46,990 bases of DNA from Wenzhouxiangella sp. (GTDB lineage Bacteria; Pseudomonadota; Gammaproteobacteria; Xanthomonadales; Wenzhouxiangellaceae): contig SKKV01000123.1 of the NCBI GenBank assembly GCA_007123575.1, positions 1 to 46,990 on the forward strand, read 5' to 3'. Made by a program: the position numbers and the translations under genes. Under the pieces are notes generated by a model. It did not search any database. It saw only the letters and a program-made list of their open reading frames with translations, and was not told the DNA's origin. Below, in pieces: positions 22,254 to 30,910 of this stretch. Within the stretch, counting starts at the first letter, position 1. The number at the start of each line of letters is the position of its first letter.

Positions 22254-23417
22254 ATGCCAGCCTTGGATCCCCTAGATCTTTTTGATATCAACGCCGAGCT
22301 CAGCGAAGAAGAGCAAATGATTCGCGACAGCGTCGCCCGTTTTGTTGATGAGAAAGCCCTGCCGTTGATCGCAGATTGTTTCGACGCGGGCCGCTTCCCG
22401 AGCGAGCTGATCAGCGAAGTAGCTGATCTGGGCTTGCTGGGTTCCAGCCTTGAAGGCTATGGCTGTGCCGGTCTGAACGCGGTGAGCTATGGGTTGATCT
22501 GCCAGGAACTGGAACGCGGCGACTCCGGACTTCGCAGTTTCGTGTCGGTGCAATCTTCGCTGTGCATGTACCCGATTTACGCTTTTGGCTCGGAAGCGCA
22601 GAAGCAGCGCTGGCTGCCGGACATGGCGGCTGGCAAGGCCATCGGCTGCTTTGGCCTGACCGAGCCGCACGGCGGCTCTGATCCAGCCAACATGAAAACC
22701 CACGCGCGCCGCGATGGTGACGACTGGATTCTCAACGGCGCCAAGATGTGGATTACCAACGGCACGATTGCCGATCTGGCCATCGTCTGGGCGCGCACCG
22801 AGGATGGCATTCAAGGTTTCATCGTCGAAAAGGGCTTCAAGGGGTTCGAAGCGCGCGACATTCGCGCCAAGATGTCGCTGCGCGCATCGGTGACCTCCGA
22901 ACTGTATTTCGACAACGTTCGCATTCCTGACGCCAATCGCTTGCCTAATGTGATTGGCCTGAAAGGCCCGCTGTCCTGCCTGAGCCAGGCCCGCTACGGG
23001 ATAACCTGGGGGCCGGTCGGTTCGGCCATTGCCTGCCTAAAGGAAGCGCTGGACTACACTGCCGACCGAGAACTGTTCAAGCGGCCGCTGGCCGCTAACC
23101 AGGCGGTGCAGATTCGCCTGGCTGATCATGCCCGGCGGATCACCTTGGCCCAGCTGATGAGCCTGCGCCTGGGGCGGCTCAAGGACGCCGGAAAGGTTCA
23201 CCCAACCCAGATCTCGATGGCCAAGTGGAACAACGTGCGCATGGCCCTGGACATCGCCCGCGACTGCCGCGACCTGCTCGGCGGCTCGGGTATCACGCTG
23301 GAATATGTCGCTATCCGACACGCGCTGAACCTGGAGTCGGTGATTACCTACGAGGGTACGGAAACCGTGCATCAACTGGTGGTGGGGCGCGAACTAACGG
23401 GGCATAACGCGTTTTAG
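22254..23417 (+). CDS. gcdH: Acyl-CoA dehydrogenase, glutaryl-CoA dehydrogenase type
   Basis: CFGLTEPHGGSDPANMKTHARRDGDDWILNGAKMWITNG, SLRASVTSELYFDNVRIP, RYGITWGPVGSA, LLGGSGITLEYVAIRHALNLESVITYEGTETVHQLVVGRELTG. Confidence 0.88.
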   Translation: MPALDPLDLFDINAELSEEEQMIRDSVARFVDEKALPLIADCFDAGRFPSELISEVADLGLLGSSLEGYGCAGLNAVSYGLICQELERGDSGLRSFVSVQSSLCMYPIYAFGSEAQKQRWLPDMAAGKAIGCFGLTEPHGGSDPANMKTHARRDGDDWILNGAKMWITNGTIADLAIVWARTEDGIQGFIVEKGFKGFEARDIRAKMSLRASVTSELYFDNVRIPDANRLPNVIGLKGPLSCLSQARYGITWGPVGSAIACLKEALDYTADRELFKRPLAANQAVQIRLADHARRITLAQLMSLRLGRLKDAGKVHPTQISMAKWNNVRMALDIARDCRDLLGGSGITLEYVAIRHALNLESVITYEGTETVHQLVVGRELTGHNAF

Positions 23418-23505
23418 AAGGCCCGGGAACAGGTAAGACGGAAGAAGGGAGAGGAGGCGGTTTGGCGATGGTTTTGGGCCAAGTGCGGGTAGGCGAGGAT
23501 CTGGC

Positions 23506-25746
23506 ATGACGCAGGGAGCGGCGCGGCAACTTAATCGGGCTGAGGTGGTTGACCGGAATTTTCTGGCGCATCTTGAAGACATTGCCTCGGGTCGGGTTGT
23601 GCCCGAGCCGGGTGGTGAAATTGCTGATGCTGATTTGCTGGAGCTGTTCGACAGCCAGATGGTTTCGCGTCAGCTTGACCTGATGGCCCGGGTCAAGCGC
23701 CTGGAAAACAAGGTGTTCTACACCATCGGCTCGTCGGGTCACGAGGGCAATGTGTTGGTAGGGCGCCTGACCCGGCACACTGATCCTGCGTTTCTGCATT
23801 ACCGCTCGGGCGGGTTCATGGCTGAGCGTTATCGCAAGATCGACGGCCTGGATTTCGTTCGCGACACCTGCCTGTCTTTTGCAGCTTCCAAGTCTGATCC
23901 GGCCTCTGGCGGTCGCCACAAGGTCTGGGGCAGCAAACCGCTGTGGGTGCTACCGCAAACCTCGACGATTGCCTCGCACCTGCCCAAAGCCGTTGGTACG
24001 GCCCTGGCCATTGCTCGCGGCGGCGACGGTTTGCCGGTACCCGGCGACAGCATTGCCGTGTGCAGTTTCGGCGATGCCAGCCTCAACCACGCCACTGCCC
24101 AGGCCGCGTTGAATACCGCTGCCTGGACTTGCCACCAGAACCTCCCGCTGCCGCTCTTGTTGGTCTGCGAAGACAACGGCATCGGCATATCCGTGCCGAC
24201 GCCCAGGGACTGGGTTCGAGCCAGCATCGAAAGCCGGCATGGCCTGCACTACCGGTTTGCCGATGGACTGGACCTGGCCGCAGGTCATGCCGCAGTGGCC
24301 GATGCGGTTGCCTTTTGTCGGCACCGGCGCCAGCCGGTGTTTCTGCATTTGCGTACCACGCGTTTGATGGGCCATGCCGGTACCGATTTCGAGATCGAAT
24401 ATCGCCCCAGTGATGACCTGCTGGCTGATGAGGCTCGCGATCCGCTGCGGTACTCGACCGAGCGCGTGGTCGCGCGCAGACTGATGAGCCCGGCTCAGAT
24501 TTGCGATCGCTACGAGCAGCTACGCCAGCGCTGCCTGGAAGAGGCCGATCGGGCCGATGCCACGCCGCGCCTGGAAAGCCTGGACGAGGTGCTCCGGCCG
24601 CTGGCCCCACTGAGCCGCGACCAGGTCCACGCCGAGGCGGGCAGGGTGGCTGACAGCCAAGCCCGGCTGAGCGCCTTCGGGAGCGAACAGCAGCTGCCGG
24701 AGAACCAGCCGGCGCGCCATCTTGCCATCCAGATCAATCGCGCCTTGGGCGACTTGATGGCCAAGTACCCGCATGCCTTGGTCTTTGGAGAGGATGTGGC
24801 GCGCAAGGGCGGGGTTTACACCGTCACCAAGGGTCTCTGGCAGCGATTCGGTCGCCGCCGCGTGTTCAATACACTGCTCGACGAAACCACTATCCTTGGC
24901 CTTGCTCAGGGCCTTGGCAGCATGGGCTACCTGCCTATTCCGGAAATCCAGTACCTGGCCTACTTTCACAACGCCTGTGATCAGATTCGCGGCGAGGCCT
25001 GCTCGTTGCAATTCTTTTCCAACGGCCAGTTCCGCAACCCGATGGTTATGCGGGTTGCGGCGCTGGGCTATCAAAGAGGCTTTGGCGGGCATTTCCACAA
25101 TGACAATTCGATCGCCGCACTGCGCGATATCCCGGGCCTGGTGATCGGCTGTCCCGCGCGCGGTGACGATGCGGTCAACATGCTTCGTACCATGGCAGCG
25201 CTGGCCCAGGTTGACGGTCGAATTTGCGCTTTCCTGGAGCCGATCGCGCTATACATGACCAAGGATCTCTACCGGCCGGATGACGGCGCCTGGTGTTTCG
25301 AATACCCGGCGCAGGGAGAGTTTTTGCGTCCATTCGAAGCTCGCATCTATCACCCCGAAGCTCGCGACCTGCTGATCGTCACCTATGGCAACGGCGTCCC
25401 GATGGCGCTTCGTTGCGCACGTGCCTTGGCGCCAGAATATTCGGTCCGTGTGCTTGACCTGCGCTGGCTCAAGCCGCTGGACCTGGGCTCGGTTGCCAGG
25501 CATGCCGACGCCTGCAAGAGCGTGCTGGTGTTTGATGAGGGCCGGCCGGACGGTGGCGTGGGTGAGGCAATTGTGGCCAGCCTGGCCGAGCGCGGCCTGG
25601 CCAACTGCCCCCTGCGCCGGGTCAGCGGCGCCGATTGCTATATTCCGCTAGCAGAGGCGGCCAACCTGGTCCTTGCGGCCGAATCGGAGATGCTCGATGC
25701 GTGTCGTGCCCTAGTGAACAGCCTCGGTCACCGATTCAATGGCTAA
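23506..25746 (+). CDS. Fused alpha/beta 2-oxoacid dehydrogenase E1 component (branched-chain type), thiamine-diphosphate-dependent
   Basis: Alpha half: YTIGSSGHEGNVLVGRL...HYRSGGFMAERY, GDASLNHATAQAALNTA; beta half: ALVFGEDVARKGGVYTVTKGLWQRFGRRRVFNTLLDETTILGLAQGLGSMGYLPIPEIQYLAYFHNACDQIRGEA. Confidence 0.88.
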   Translation: MTQGAARQLNRAEVVDRNFLAHLEDIASGRVVPEPGGEIADADLLELFDSQMVSRQLDLMARVKRLENKVFYTIGSSGHEGNVLVGRLTRHTDPAFLHYRSGGFMAERYRKIDGLDFVRDTCLSFAASKSDPASGGRHKVWGSKPLWVLPQTSTIASHLPKAVGTALAIARGGDGLPVPGDSIAVCSFGDASLNHATAQAALNTAAWTCHQNLPLPLLLVCEDNGIGISVPTPRDWVRASIESRHGLHYRFADGLDLAAGHAAVADAVAFCRHRRQPVFLHLRTTRLMGHAGTDFEIEYRPSDDLLADEARDPLRYSTERVVARRLMSPAQICDRYEQLRQRCLEEADRADATPRLESLDEVLRPLAPLSRDQVHAEAGRVADSQARLSAFGSEQQLPENQPARHLAIQINRALGDLMAKYPHALVFGEDVARKGGVYTVTKGLWQRFGRRRVFNTLLDETTILGLAQGLGSMGYLPIPEIQYLAYFHNACDQIRGEACSLQFFSNGQFRNPMVMRVAALGYQRGFGGHFHNDNSIAALRDIPGLVIGCPARGDDAVNMLRTMAALAQVDGRICAFLEPIALYMTKDLYRPDDGAWCFEYPAQGEFLRPFEARIYHPEARDLLIVTYGNGVPMALRCARALAPEYSVRVLDLRWLKPLDLGSVARHADACKSVLVFDEGRPDGGVGEAIVASLAERGLANCPLRRVSGADCYIPLAEAANLVLAAESEMLDACRALVNSLGHRFNG

Positions 25747-25747
25747 A

Positions 25748-25777
25748 TTGGTTTGATCCGTCGCCATCCTATACACT
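25748..25777 (+). promoter_or_regulatory. Possible sigma70-type promoter upstream of tagH
   Basis: TTGGTT (25748-25753), 16-nt spacer, TATACA (25770-25775); visual match only. Confidence 0.25.
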
Positions 25778-25841
25778 AGCGGGTAAATCAACGAACGCTG
25801 ATCCAACCGCTTACCCTATCGATAGTGCCTCATCTGACGTC

Positions 25842-27452
25842 ATGAAATTAACGCTTACGGTTGAAAAGAGCCCTGACCCGTCGCTGCAGGGCGTCAGCAA
25901 GAGTTTTGGCTCGGGAGGCGGAAGCATCGGAAGAGCGGCAGGCAATGACTGGGTGTTGCCCGATCCCAGCCGCTACACCTCGAATCACCACGCCGAAATC
26001 ACGTTTCAAGACGACGGCTTTCTGGTCGTCGACAAGAGCTCCAATGGCACCTTTCATAACGATCCAAAGCATCTGATTGGCAAGAATCGGCAGGCCACCC
26101 TGGCCGATGGTGATCGACTCCACATCGGCGAATTCGTGCTGGTTGTGGCGCTGGATTCAGCGGCGAAAGTCGAGGAAGCTGGGTTGGAAGCGTCCGATGC
26201 AGAGAATGACGATGATGACGATTTGTTACTGCCGCCAGAAACTGGTGCCAATGCAGCGCAAGTTGACACATCTCCGAACGAGGTTGAGCGCGATGAATTT
26301 GATAGCCTGCTAGACAGTCGGGTTTCTGCGGAACCCGAGCCGGAGGGCGACGACAATGACGACGACCTGCCGTTTCCAGCCTCGGGCCGCCGAATGGGCC
26401 CAATCGACCTGGATGATGACGAGGAAGAGGCCTCTGAAGATAAAGCCGACGCCCCGGGAAATGCTGGCGCTGGCCTGTCGCAGTCACCAGAGCGAGAGTA
26501 CTTTGCGCCGCCCGGTGTCAGCGCTGAAAAAGCCGCCGCCGACATTCCCGACGAATGGGACTCACTGCTGACCGGTTTCTTCGAGCCGCCCTCAAAGGGC
26601 TCAAGTCCCGATAAGGGCAGTCAAGCTGCCGATGCACCAGCAGGCTCCGAGAACGATCAGGTTGCTGACAGCCCTGAACCGCCACCTCGGTCCAGTGAAA
26701 ATGTTCGGCCGTTGCCGTCGGAGTCGGAACCTGACCTGCCGCCGCCGCGACGGCCATCACCGCCGCGTCCGCAGCAGCGCGCGACCAGTTCGGGCAGTGC
26801 CGAGCGCAAGTCTAGCGCACGGGTATCGGGCGGCGAAGCTCAGTTAGTGGCAACCTTGATGCACGAACTGGGTATTGGCGATATGGCCGACGCTGTTGAT
26901 GCCGATGATTTCGCCGAGCAGATTGGCAGGGTGGTGCGCCTGGTCGGAGAGGGGCTGATGCAGCTGCTGGCGTCGCGAGCCGACATCAAGAGCGAGTTTC
27001 GGATCGATCAGACCCGTATTACCAGCTCGCGCAACAACCCGCTGAAGTTCTCGCCGTCCATCGAAGAGGCCATGCGGCGGGTGTTTGTTGAGCGTGATGC
27101 ACCGGGATTCATCAGCGGCGCCGAAGCTTTTGAACTCGCGCTGAACGATCTCAGGGCTCACCAGGTAGCGATCCTGGCAGCCGTGCAGGGTGCGATCGAG
27201 TCGGTGATTCTCCAATTCAATCCCGAAGAGCTGGAGCGAAAACTGAAAAAGCTGTCACCGCTGTCAGCCTCAACGCCCTTGATCCGGCAGGCAAAATGTT
27301 GGAATCTGTTCACCGCCCATTACGAGGAAATGGCCAGCAACCTGCGCAACGACGCCAAGCGCATGTTTGTGCGCGAATTTGCCGAGGCCTATGAGCGCGC
27401 TTCCAGGGATATCGCCCGGCAGATTGCCGAAAGCCGGGCCAAACAGGGCTGA
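25842..27452 (+). CDS. tagH: T6SS-associated FHA-domain protein TagH/Fha
   Basis: N-terminal FHA (GGSIGRAAGNDWVLPDPSRYTSNHHAEITFQDDGFLVVDKSSNGTFHN), acidic Pro-rich linker, C-terminal TagH-type domain (SPSIEEAMRRVF...GFISGAEAFELALNDLRAHQVAILAAVQGAIESVILQFNPEELE). Start ATG 25842, not 25635. Confidence 0.92.
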   Translation: MKLTLTVEKSPDPSLQGVSKSFGSGGGSIGRAAGNDWVLPDPSRYTSNHHAEITFQDDGFLVVDKSSNGTFHNDPKHLIGKNRQATLADGDRLHIGEFVLVVALDSAAKVEEAGLEASDAENDDDDDLLLPPETGANAAQVDTSPNEVERDEFDSLLDSRVSAEPEPEGDDNDDDLPFPASGRRMGPIDLDDDEEEASEDKADAPGNAGAGLSQSPEREYFAPPGVSAEKAAADIPDEWDSLLTGFFEPPSKGSSPDKGSQAADAPAGSENDQVADSPEPPPRSSENVRPLPSESEPDLPPPRRPSPPRPQQRATSSGSAERKSSARVSGGEAQLVATLMHELGIGDMADAVDADDFAEQIGRVVRLVGEGLMQLLASRADIKSEFRIDQTRITSSRNNPLKFSPSIEEAMRRVFVERDAPGFISGAEAFELALNDLRAHQVAILAAVQGAIESVILQFNPEELERKLKKLSPLSASTPLIRQAKCWNLFTAHYEEMASNLRNDAKRMFVREFAEAYERASRDIARQIAESRAKQG

Positions 27453-27557
27453 GCACCCTGACTGACCGGTGGCGTCGGTCCCGGCCGCGCCCCAGGGAAT
27501 TCAGCGCGCAGCCACCTGACGTTTTTTGACTGACTTTATAAGGACTGGGAAGGGAAG

Positions 27558-28037
27558 ATGAAATCATCACTGTCAAGGTTATTGCTGCTCTTTGTTGTCG
27601 TCACTGCCATGGTCTTGGTTCTGGCATCCTGCGCTCGCGATCGTCCGCCACCGCCCACTACCGTATCGGTGGTCTTGAACGCCGCTGCTGACGTTAATCC
27701 GGATCGCAATGATCGCCCTTCCCCGGTCGTGGTACGGGTTTACGAACTGCGCTCGGCCGGCGTCTTCGAAATTACCGATTTTTTCAGTCTGTTGGAGCAG
27801 GACACGGCGATTCTGGGCGCTGATCAAATTTCGCGCTGGGAGTATCAGCTTGAGCCTGGCGAGCGGGTGGCATTGGATGCCGAGTTCCGGAGCGGCTCCG
27901 GCTATGTTGGTGTGCTGGCTGCTTATCGCGATATTGAGCACGCTCGCTGGCGCGCCGTTCAGCCTATTCACCCCAATCGCGCCAATGACCTGGAAGTGGT
28001 GGTCGAGCGTCTCGAGGTGTCCGTTCGTCAGCGCTAG
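27558..28037 (+). CDS. tssJ: T6SS outer-membrane lipoprotein TssJ
   Basis: Lipobox VLASC, VVVRVYELRSAGVFEITDFFSLLEQDTAILGAD, YVGVLAAYRDIEHARWRAVQPI. Confidence 0.93.
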   Translation: MKSSLSRLLLLFVVVTAMVLVLASCARDRPPPPTTVSVVLNAAADVNPDRNDRPSPVVVRVYELRSAGVFEITDFFSLLEQDTAILGADQISRWEYQLEPGERVALDAEFRSGSGYVGVLAAYRDIEHARWRAVQPIHPNRANDLEVVVERLEVSVRQR

Positions 28038-28154
28038 GCTTCTAGGCTCAGGCAAATGCGGCGGCAGGTTTTCAGTGTGGATTACGTTATTCAACATGTA
28101 TACTCCGCTGGAGCAATGCGGTCACAGCCTCCTCTCACTTAGGCAAAACAACCG

Positions 28155-29489
28155 ATGTCCTGGAAAAGTCGGGTGATCTGGTCGGAGGGAATGTTCCTCC
28201 GGCCACAGCACTTTCAACAGTTCGATCGCTATCTGCAACGGTACGTCGATGCGCGTGCCACGTTGGCCTTGTCCAATGCCTGGGGGTTCGAACAAGTAAA
28301 ACTGGACGAAGCCGCTCTGAAGACTGGCAAGATTGCGCTCGAGATGGCGAGTGGGGTTTTTCCCGACGGCACCCCGTTCAGTTTTCCGGCCGAAGATGAA
28401 GCGCCGCGGCCGCTTGATGTGCCCGAGGATCTGAAAAACAGCCGGGTTTACCTGGCCGTGCCGGTGATGAAGTCAGGTCGGCCCGAGTTTGATCTGCCCG
28501 ACGGCGATCAGGCGCTCGCCCGCTACCGTTCTGATGCGAGCGAGACTCGTGACTCTGTGGCCGGTTCCAACGTCGTTGCCGATATCGAGGTGGCGCGAAT
28601 CAACGCTCGATTCCTGATCGAGTCTGATGATCGCAGTGAATATGCCTGCATTCCGCTGGCACGTGTTCAGGAACGCCGCGCGGACGCTTCTGTTGTGATT
28701 GATGCAAGCTTCATCCCGACCATGGCCAACTGCCGGGGTCATGCGGTGTTGCAGGCCTACGTCAAGGAAATACTCGGTTTGCTGAAGCATCGTGCCGAGG
28801 CCCTGGCCGCCAGAGTATCCCAGTCTGGCCGAGGTGGGGTTGCCGAAATTGCTGATTTCCTGCTGCTGTTGCTGGTTAACAGCAAGATACCGCTAATTAA
28901 TCACTACGCGGAGCGGAACGGACTGCATCCCGAGCGTCTTTACGAAGTATTCATCGAGCTGGCGGGGGAGCTGGCGAGTTTCGCTGGCCAGGAAAAGATG
29001 GCGACTACCTACCCAGGGTACCAGCATGGTGCGCTGCAGGAAACCTTTCATCCGGTGATGCTGGATTTGCGTAATGCCTTGAGTATGGTTATCGAGCAGA
29101 GCGCAGTCTCCATTCCACTGGTAGAAAAGAAATATGGCATTCGGGTGGGACGAATTCCCGATCGCAGCCTCGTCGACGATTCGGTGTTTGTGCTGGCTGC
29201 CAAGGCCGCCTTGGGCGGCGATCAGCTTCGCGCCCAGCTTCCGCGTCAGATCAAGATTGGGTCGGTGGAGGTCATTCGCGAGCTGGTCAACAAGCAAGTC
29301 CGCGGCATCGGCGCATCGCCGCTGCCGGTTGCGCCTCGCCAGATTCCGTACCACGCCGGTTTCAGCTACTTCGAGTTGGATCGCACCAGCCAGTACTGGA
29401 AGGATCTGAAGACCAGCGGCGGAATTGCCTTGCATGTATCGGGCGAATACCCTGAGCTGGAAATGGAGCTCTGGGCGATTCGGCAATAG
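28155..29489 (+). CDS. tssK: T6SS baseplate protein TssK
   Basis: VIWSEGMFLRPQHFQQFDRYLQRYVDAR, ATTYPGYQHGALQETFHPVMLDLRNALS, ASPLPVAPRQIPYHAGFSYFELDR. Confidence 0.96.
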   Translation: MSWKSRVIWSEGMFLRPQHFQQFDRYLQRYVDARATLALSNAWGFEQVKLDEAALKTGKIALEMASGVFPDGTPFSFPAEDEAPRPLDVPEDLKNSRVYLAVPVMKSGRPEFDLPDGDQALARYRSDASETRDSVAGSNVVADIEVARINARFLIESDDRSEYACIPLARVQERRADASVVIDASFIPTMANCRGHAVLQAYVKEILGLLKHRAEALAARVSQSGRGGVAEIADFLLLLLVNSKIPLINHYAERNGLHPERLYEVFIELAGELASFAGQEKMATTYPGYQHGALQETFHPVMLDLRNALSMVIEQSAVSIPLVEKKYGIRVGRIPDRSLVDDSVFVLAAKAALGGDQLRAQLPRQIKIGSVEVIRELVNKQVRGIGASPLPVAPRQIPYHAGFSYFELDRTSQYWKDLKTSGGIALHVSGEYPELEMELWAIRQ

Positions 29490-29536
29490 CATCAGCGCCA
29501 CAAGCAACCGAGAAGCGGTGTCGAGGTGAGAAGTCA

Positions 29537-30910
29537 ATGAGTAATAACGATCCGTTTTTCCCGTCGGCTGCTTCCGACCGTACCCTGATCAAGCCGGTGC
29601 CCGGCGGCAAATCGTCGTCAAGAACCAGTCCGCCGGGTGGGCGTTCGCCGCCTCCGCCGCCGGCAGGACCACCTGGCGGCGGGGGAGGGCCGGGTCGTGG
29701 TGGTGGTGGTCTGGAGGAACTGACCATTGGTCCTGGTTTGAACCCGCTGGAGTCAGCCGCTGCTCATTTGCTGAATTTGGCAGCGCGCCTGAAAACCGCC
29801 ACCGAGCAGCCCGATCTGGCCGCGCTTCGCGAGCGCATCTTGCGTCAGCTCAAAACCTTTGAGGATGACGCGCTGCGCGTTGGTTACAGCAGTGAGGTGG
29901 TGGGCTACGCGCATTACACCCTGTGCGCCTTCATTGACGAGGTCGTGCTGGGAACGCCTTGGGGTAGCCGCAGTCGCTGGCAGGAAAACAGTCTGCTAAG
30001 CCAGTTCCATCGCGAGACCTGGGGTGGCGAACAGGTTTTCAAGATCATCGATCGTGCCCAGCGCAATGCCAGCGCCAACCTCGACTTGCTGGAGTTCCTA
30101 TACGCTGTTCTGGCGCTAGGCTTCGAGGGCACCTACGGTGCGCGCAGTGACGGCAGCCAGGCCCTGGGCAAGTACCGCGATGCGTTGTTTGAGTCGATTC
30201 GCAACCAGCGCCCCGAGCGCGACAACGATTTATCGATCAACTGGCGTGGATCGAATGCCGGTCGACCTGGCCTGGCCGGCTTCATCCCACCCTGGGCCAT
30301 TGCCTGTATTGGTGCGGCCTTGATGCTGGTGACTTACTTCTCTTTTAGTCTCATGCTCAATCGATCTTCCGATCCGCTGCTGGGTCGGCTGGCCGGGCTC
30401 GATGCCATGGCCATCGCGCGTCTGGATATTGCCGAGCGCGCACCGGGCCAGCAGACCGAAACGCTTTATCAGTCGCTGTCACGATTGTTGGTTGAAGATA
30501 TTTCGGCTGGCAACGTCCTGCTGGAGCGCGACGGCCGGCGGGTGATTATCCGGATTGCCGGTGACGGGCTGTTTGCCTCGGCCCAGGCAAGGGTAGAGAC
30601 TGAGCGCCTGCCGATGATCAAGCGCATTGGTGATGCGCTGGCCCAGGTTGATGGCCAGGTGCTGATCACCGGCCATTCCGACAATGTGCCGATGCGATCG
30701 GTCCGGTTTCCGTCGAACTGGCACCTCTCGGAAGCGCGAGCCGAATCGGTCGCCCGTCTGCTGAAAGGCGATTCGCTTGACCCTGATCGCTTCAGCTACG
30801 AGGGCCGGGCCGATACCAAGCCGTTGGCCAGCAACGATACCGCCGAAGGGCGGGCACGCAACCGGCGCGTAGACATTGCCGTGACGGCAGCCAGTGGAGA
30901 AGACGTATGA
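29537..30910 (+). CDS. tssL: T6SS inner-membrane protein TssL (DotU) with C-terminal OmpA/peptidoglycan-binding domain
   Basis: DotU domain YTLCAFIDEVVLGTPWGSRSRWQENSLLSQFHRETWGGEQVF, TM, OmpA domain ITGHSDNVPMRSVRFPSNWHLSEARAESVARLL...RARNRRVDI; Pro/Gly-rich N-terminus. Confidence 0.95.
   Translation: MSNNDPFFPSAASDRTLIKPVPGGKSSSRTSPPGGRSPPPPPAGPPGGGGGPGRGGGGLEELTIGPGLNPLESAAAHLLNLAARLKTATEQPDLAALRERILRQLKTFEDDALRVGYSSEVVGYAHYTLCAFIDEVVLGTPWGSRSRWQENSLLSQFHRETWGGEQVFKIIDRAQRNASANLDLLEFLYAVLALGFEGTYGARSDGSQALGKYRDALFESIRNQRPERDNDLSINWRGSNAGRPGLAGFIPPWAIACIGAALMLVTYFSFSLMLNRSSDPLLGRLAGLDAMAIARLDIAERAPGQQTETLYQSLSRLLVEDISAGNVLLERDGRRVIIRIAGDGLFASAQARVETERLPMIKRIGDALAQVDGQVLITGHSDNVPMRSVRFPSNWHLSEARAESVARLLKGDSLDPDRFSYEGRADTKPLASNDTAEGRARNRRVDIAVTAASGEDV

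Noticed and set aside
27526-27542. TTGACT ... TATAAG upstream of tssJ as a promoter
   Set aside because: Spacing between the two hexamers is only about 5 nt, incompatible with a sigma70 promoter.
28031-28049. Short direct repeat CTAGGCT-T-CTAGGCT after tssJ
   Set aside because: Seven-base repeat in a short intergenic gap; easily expected by chance.
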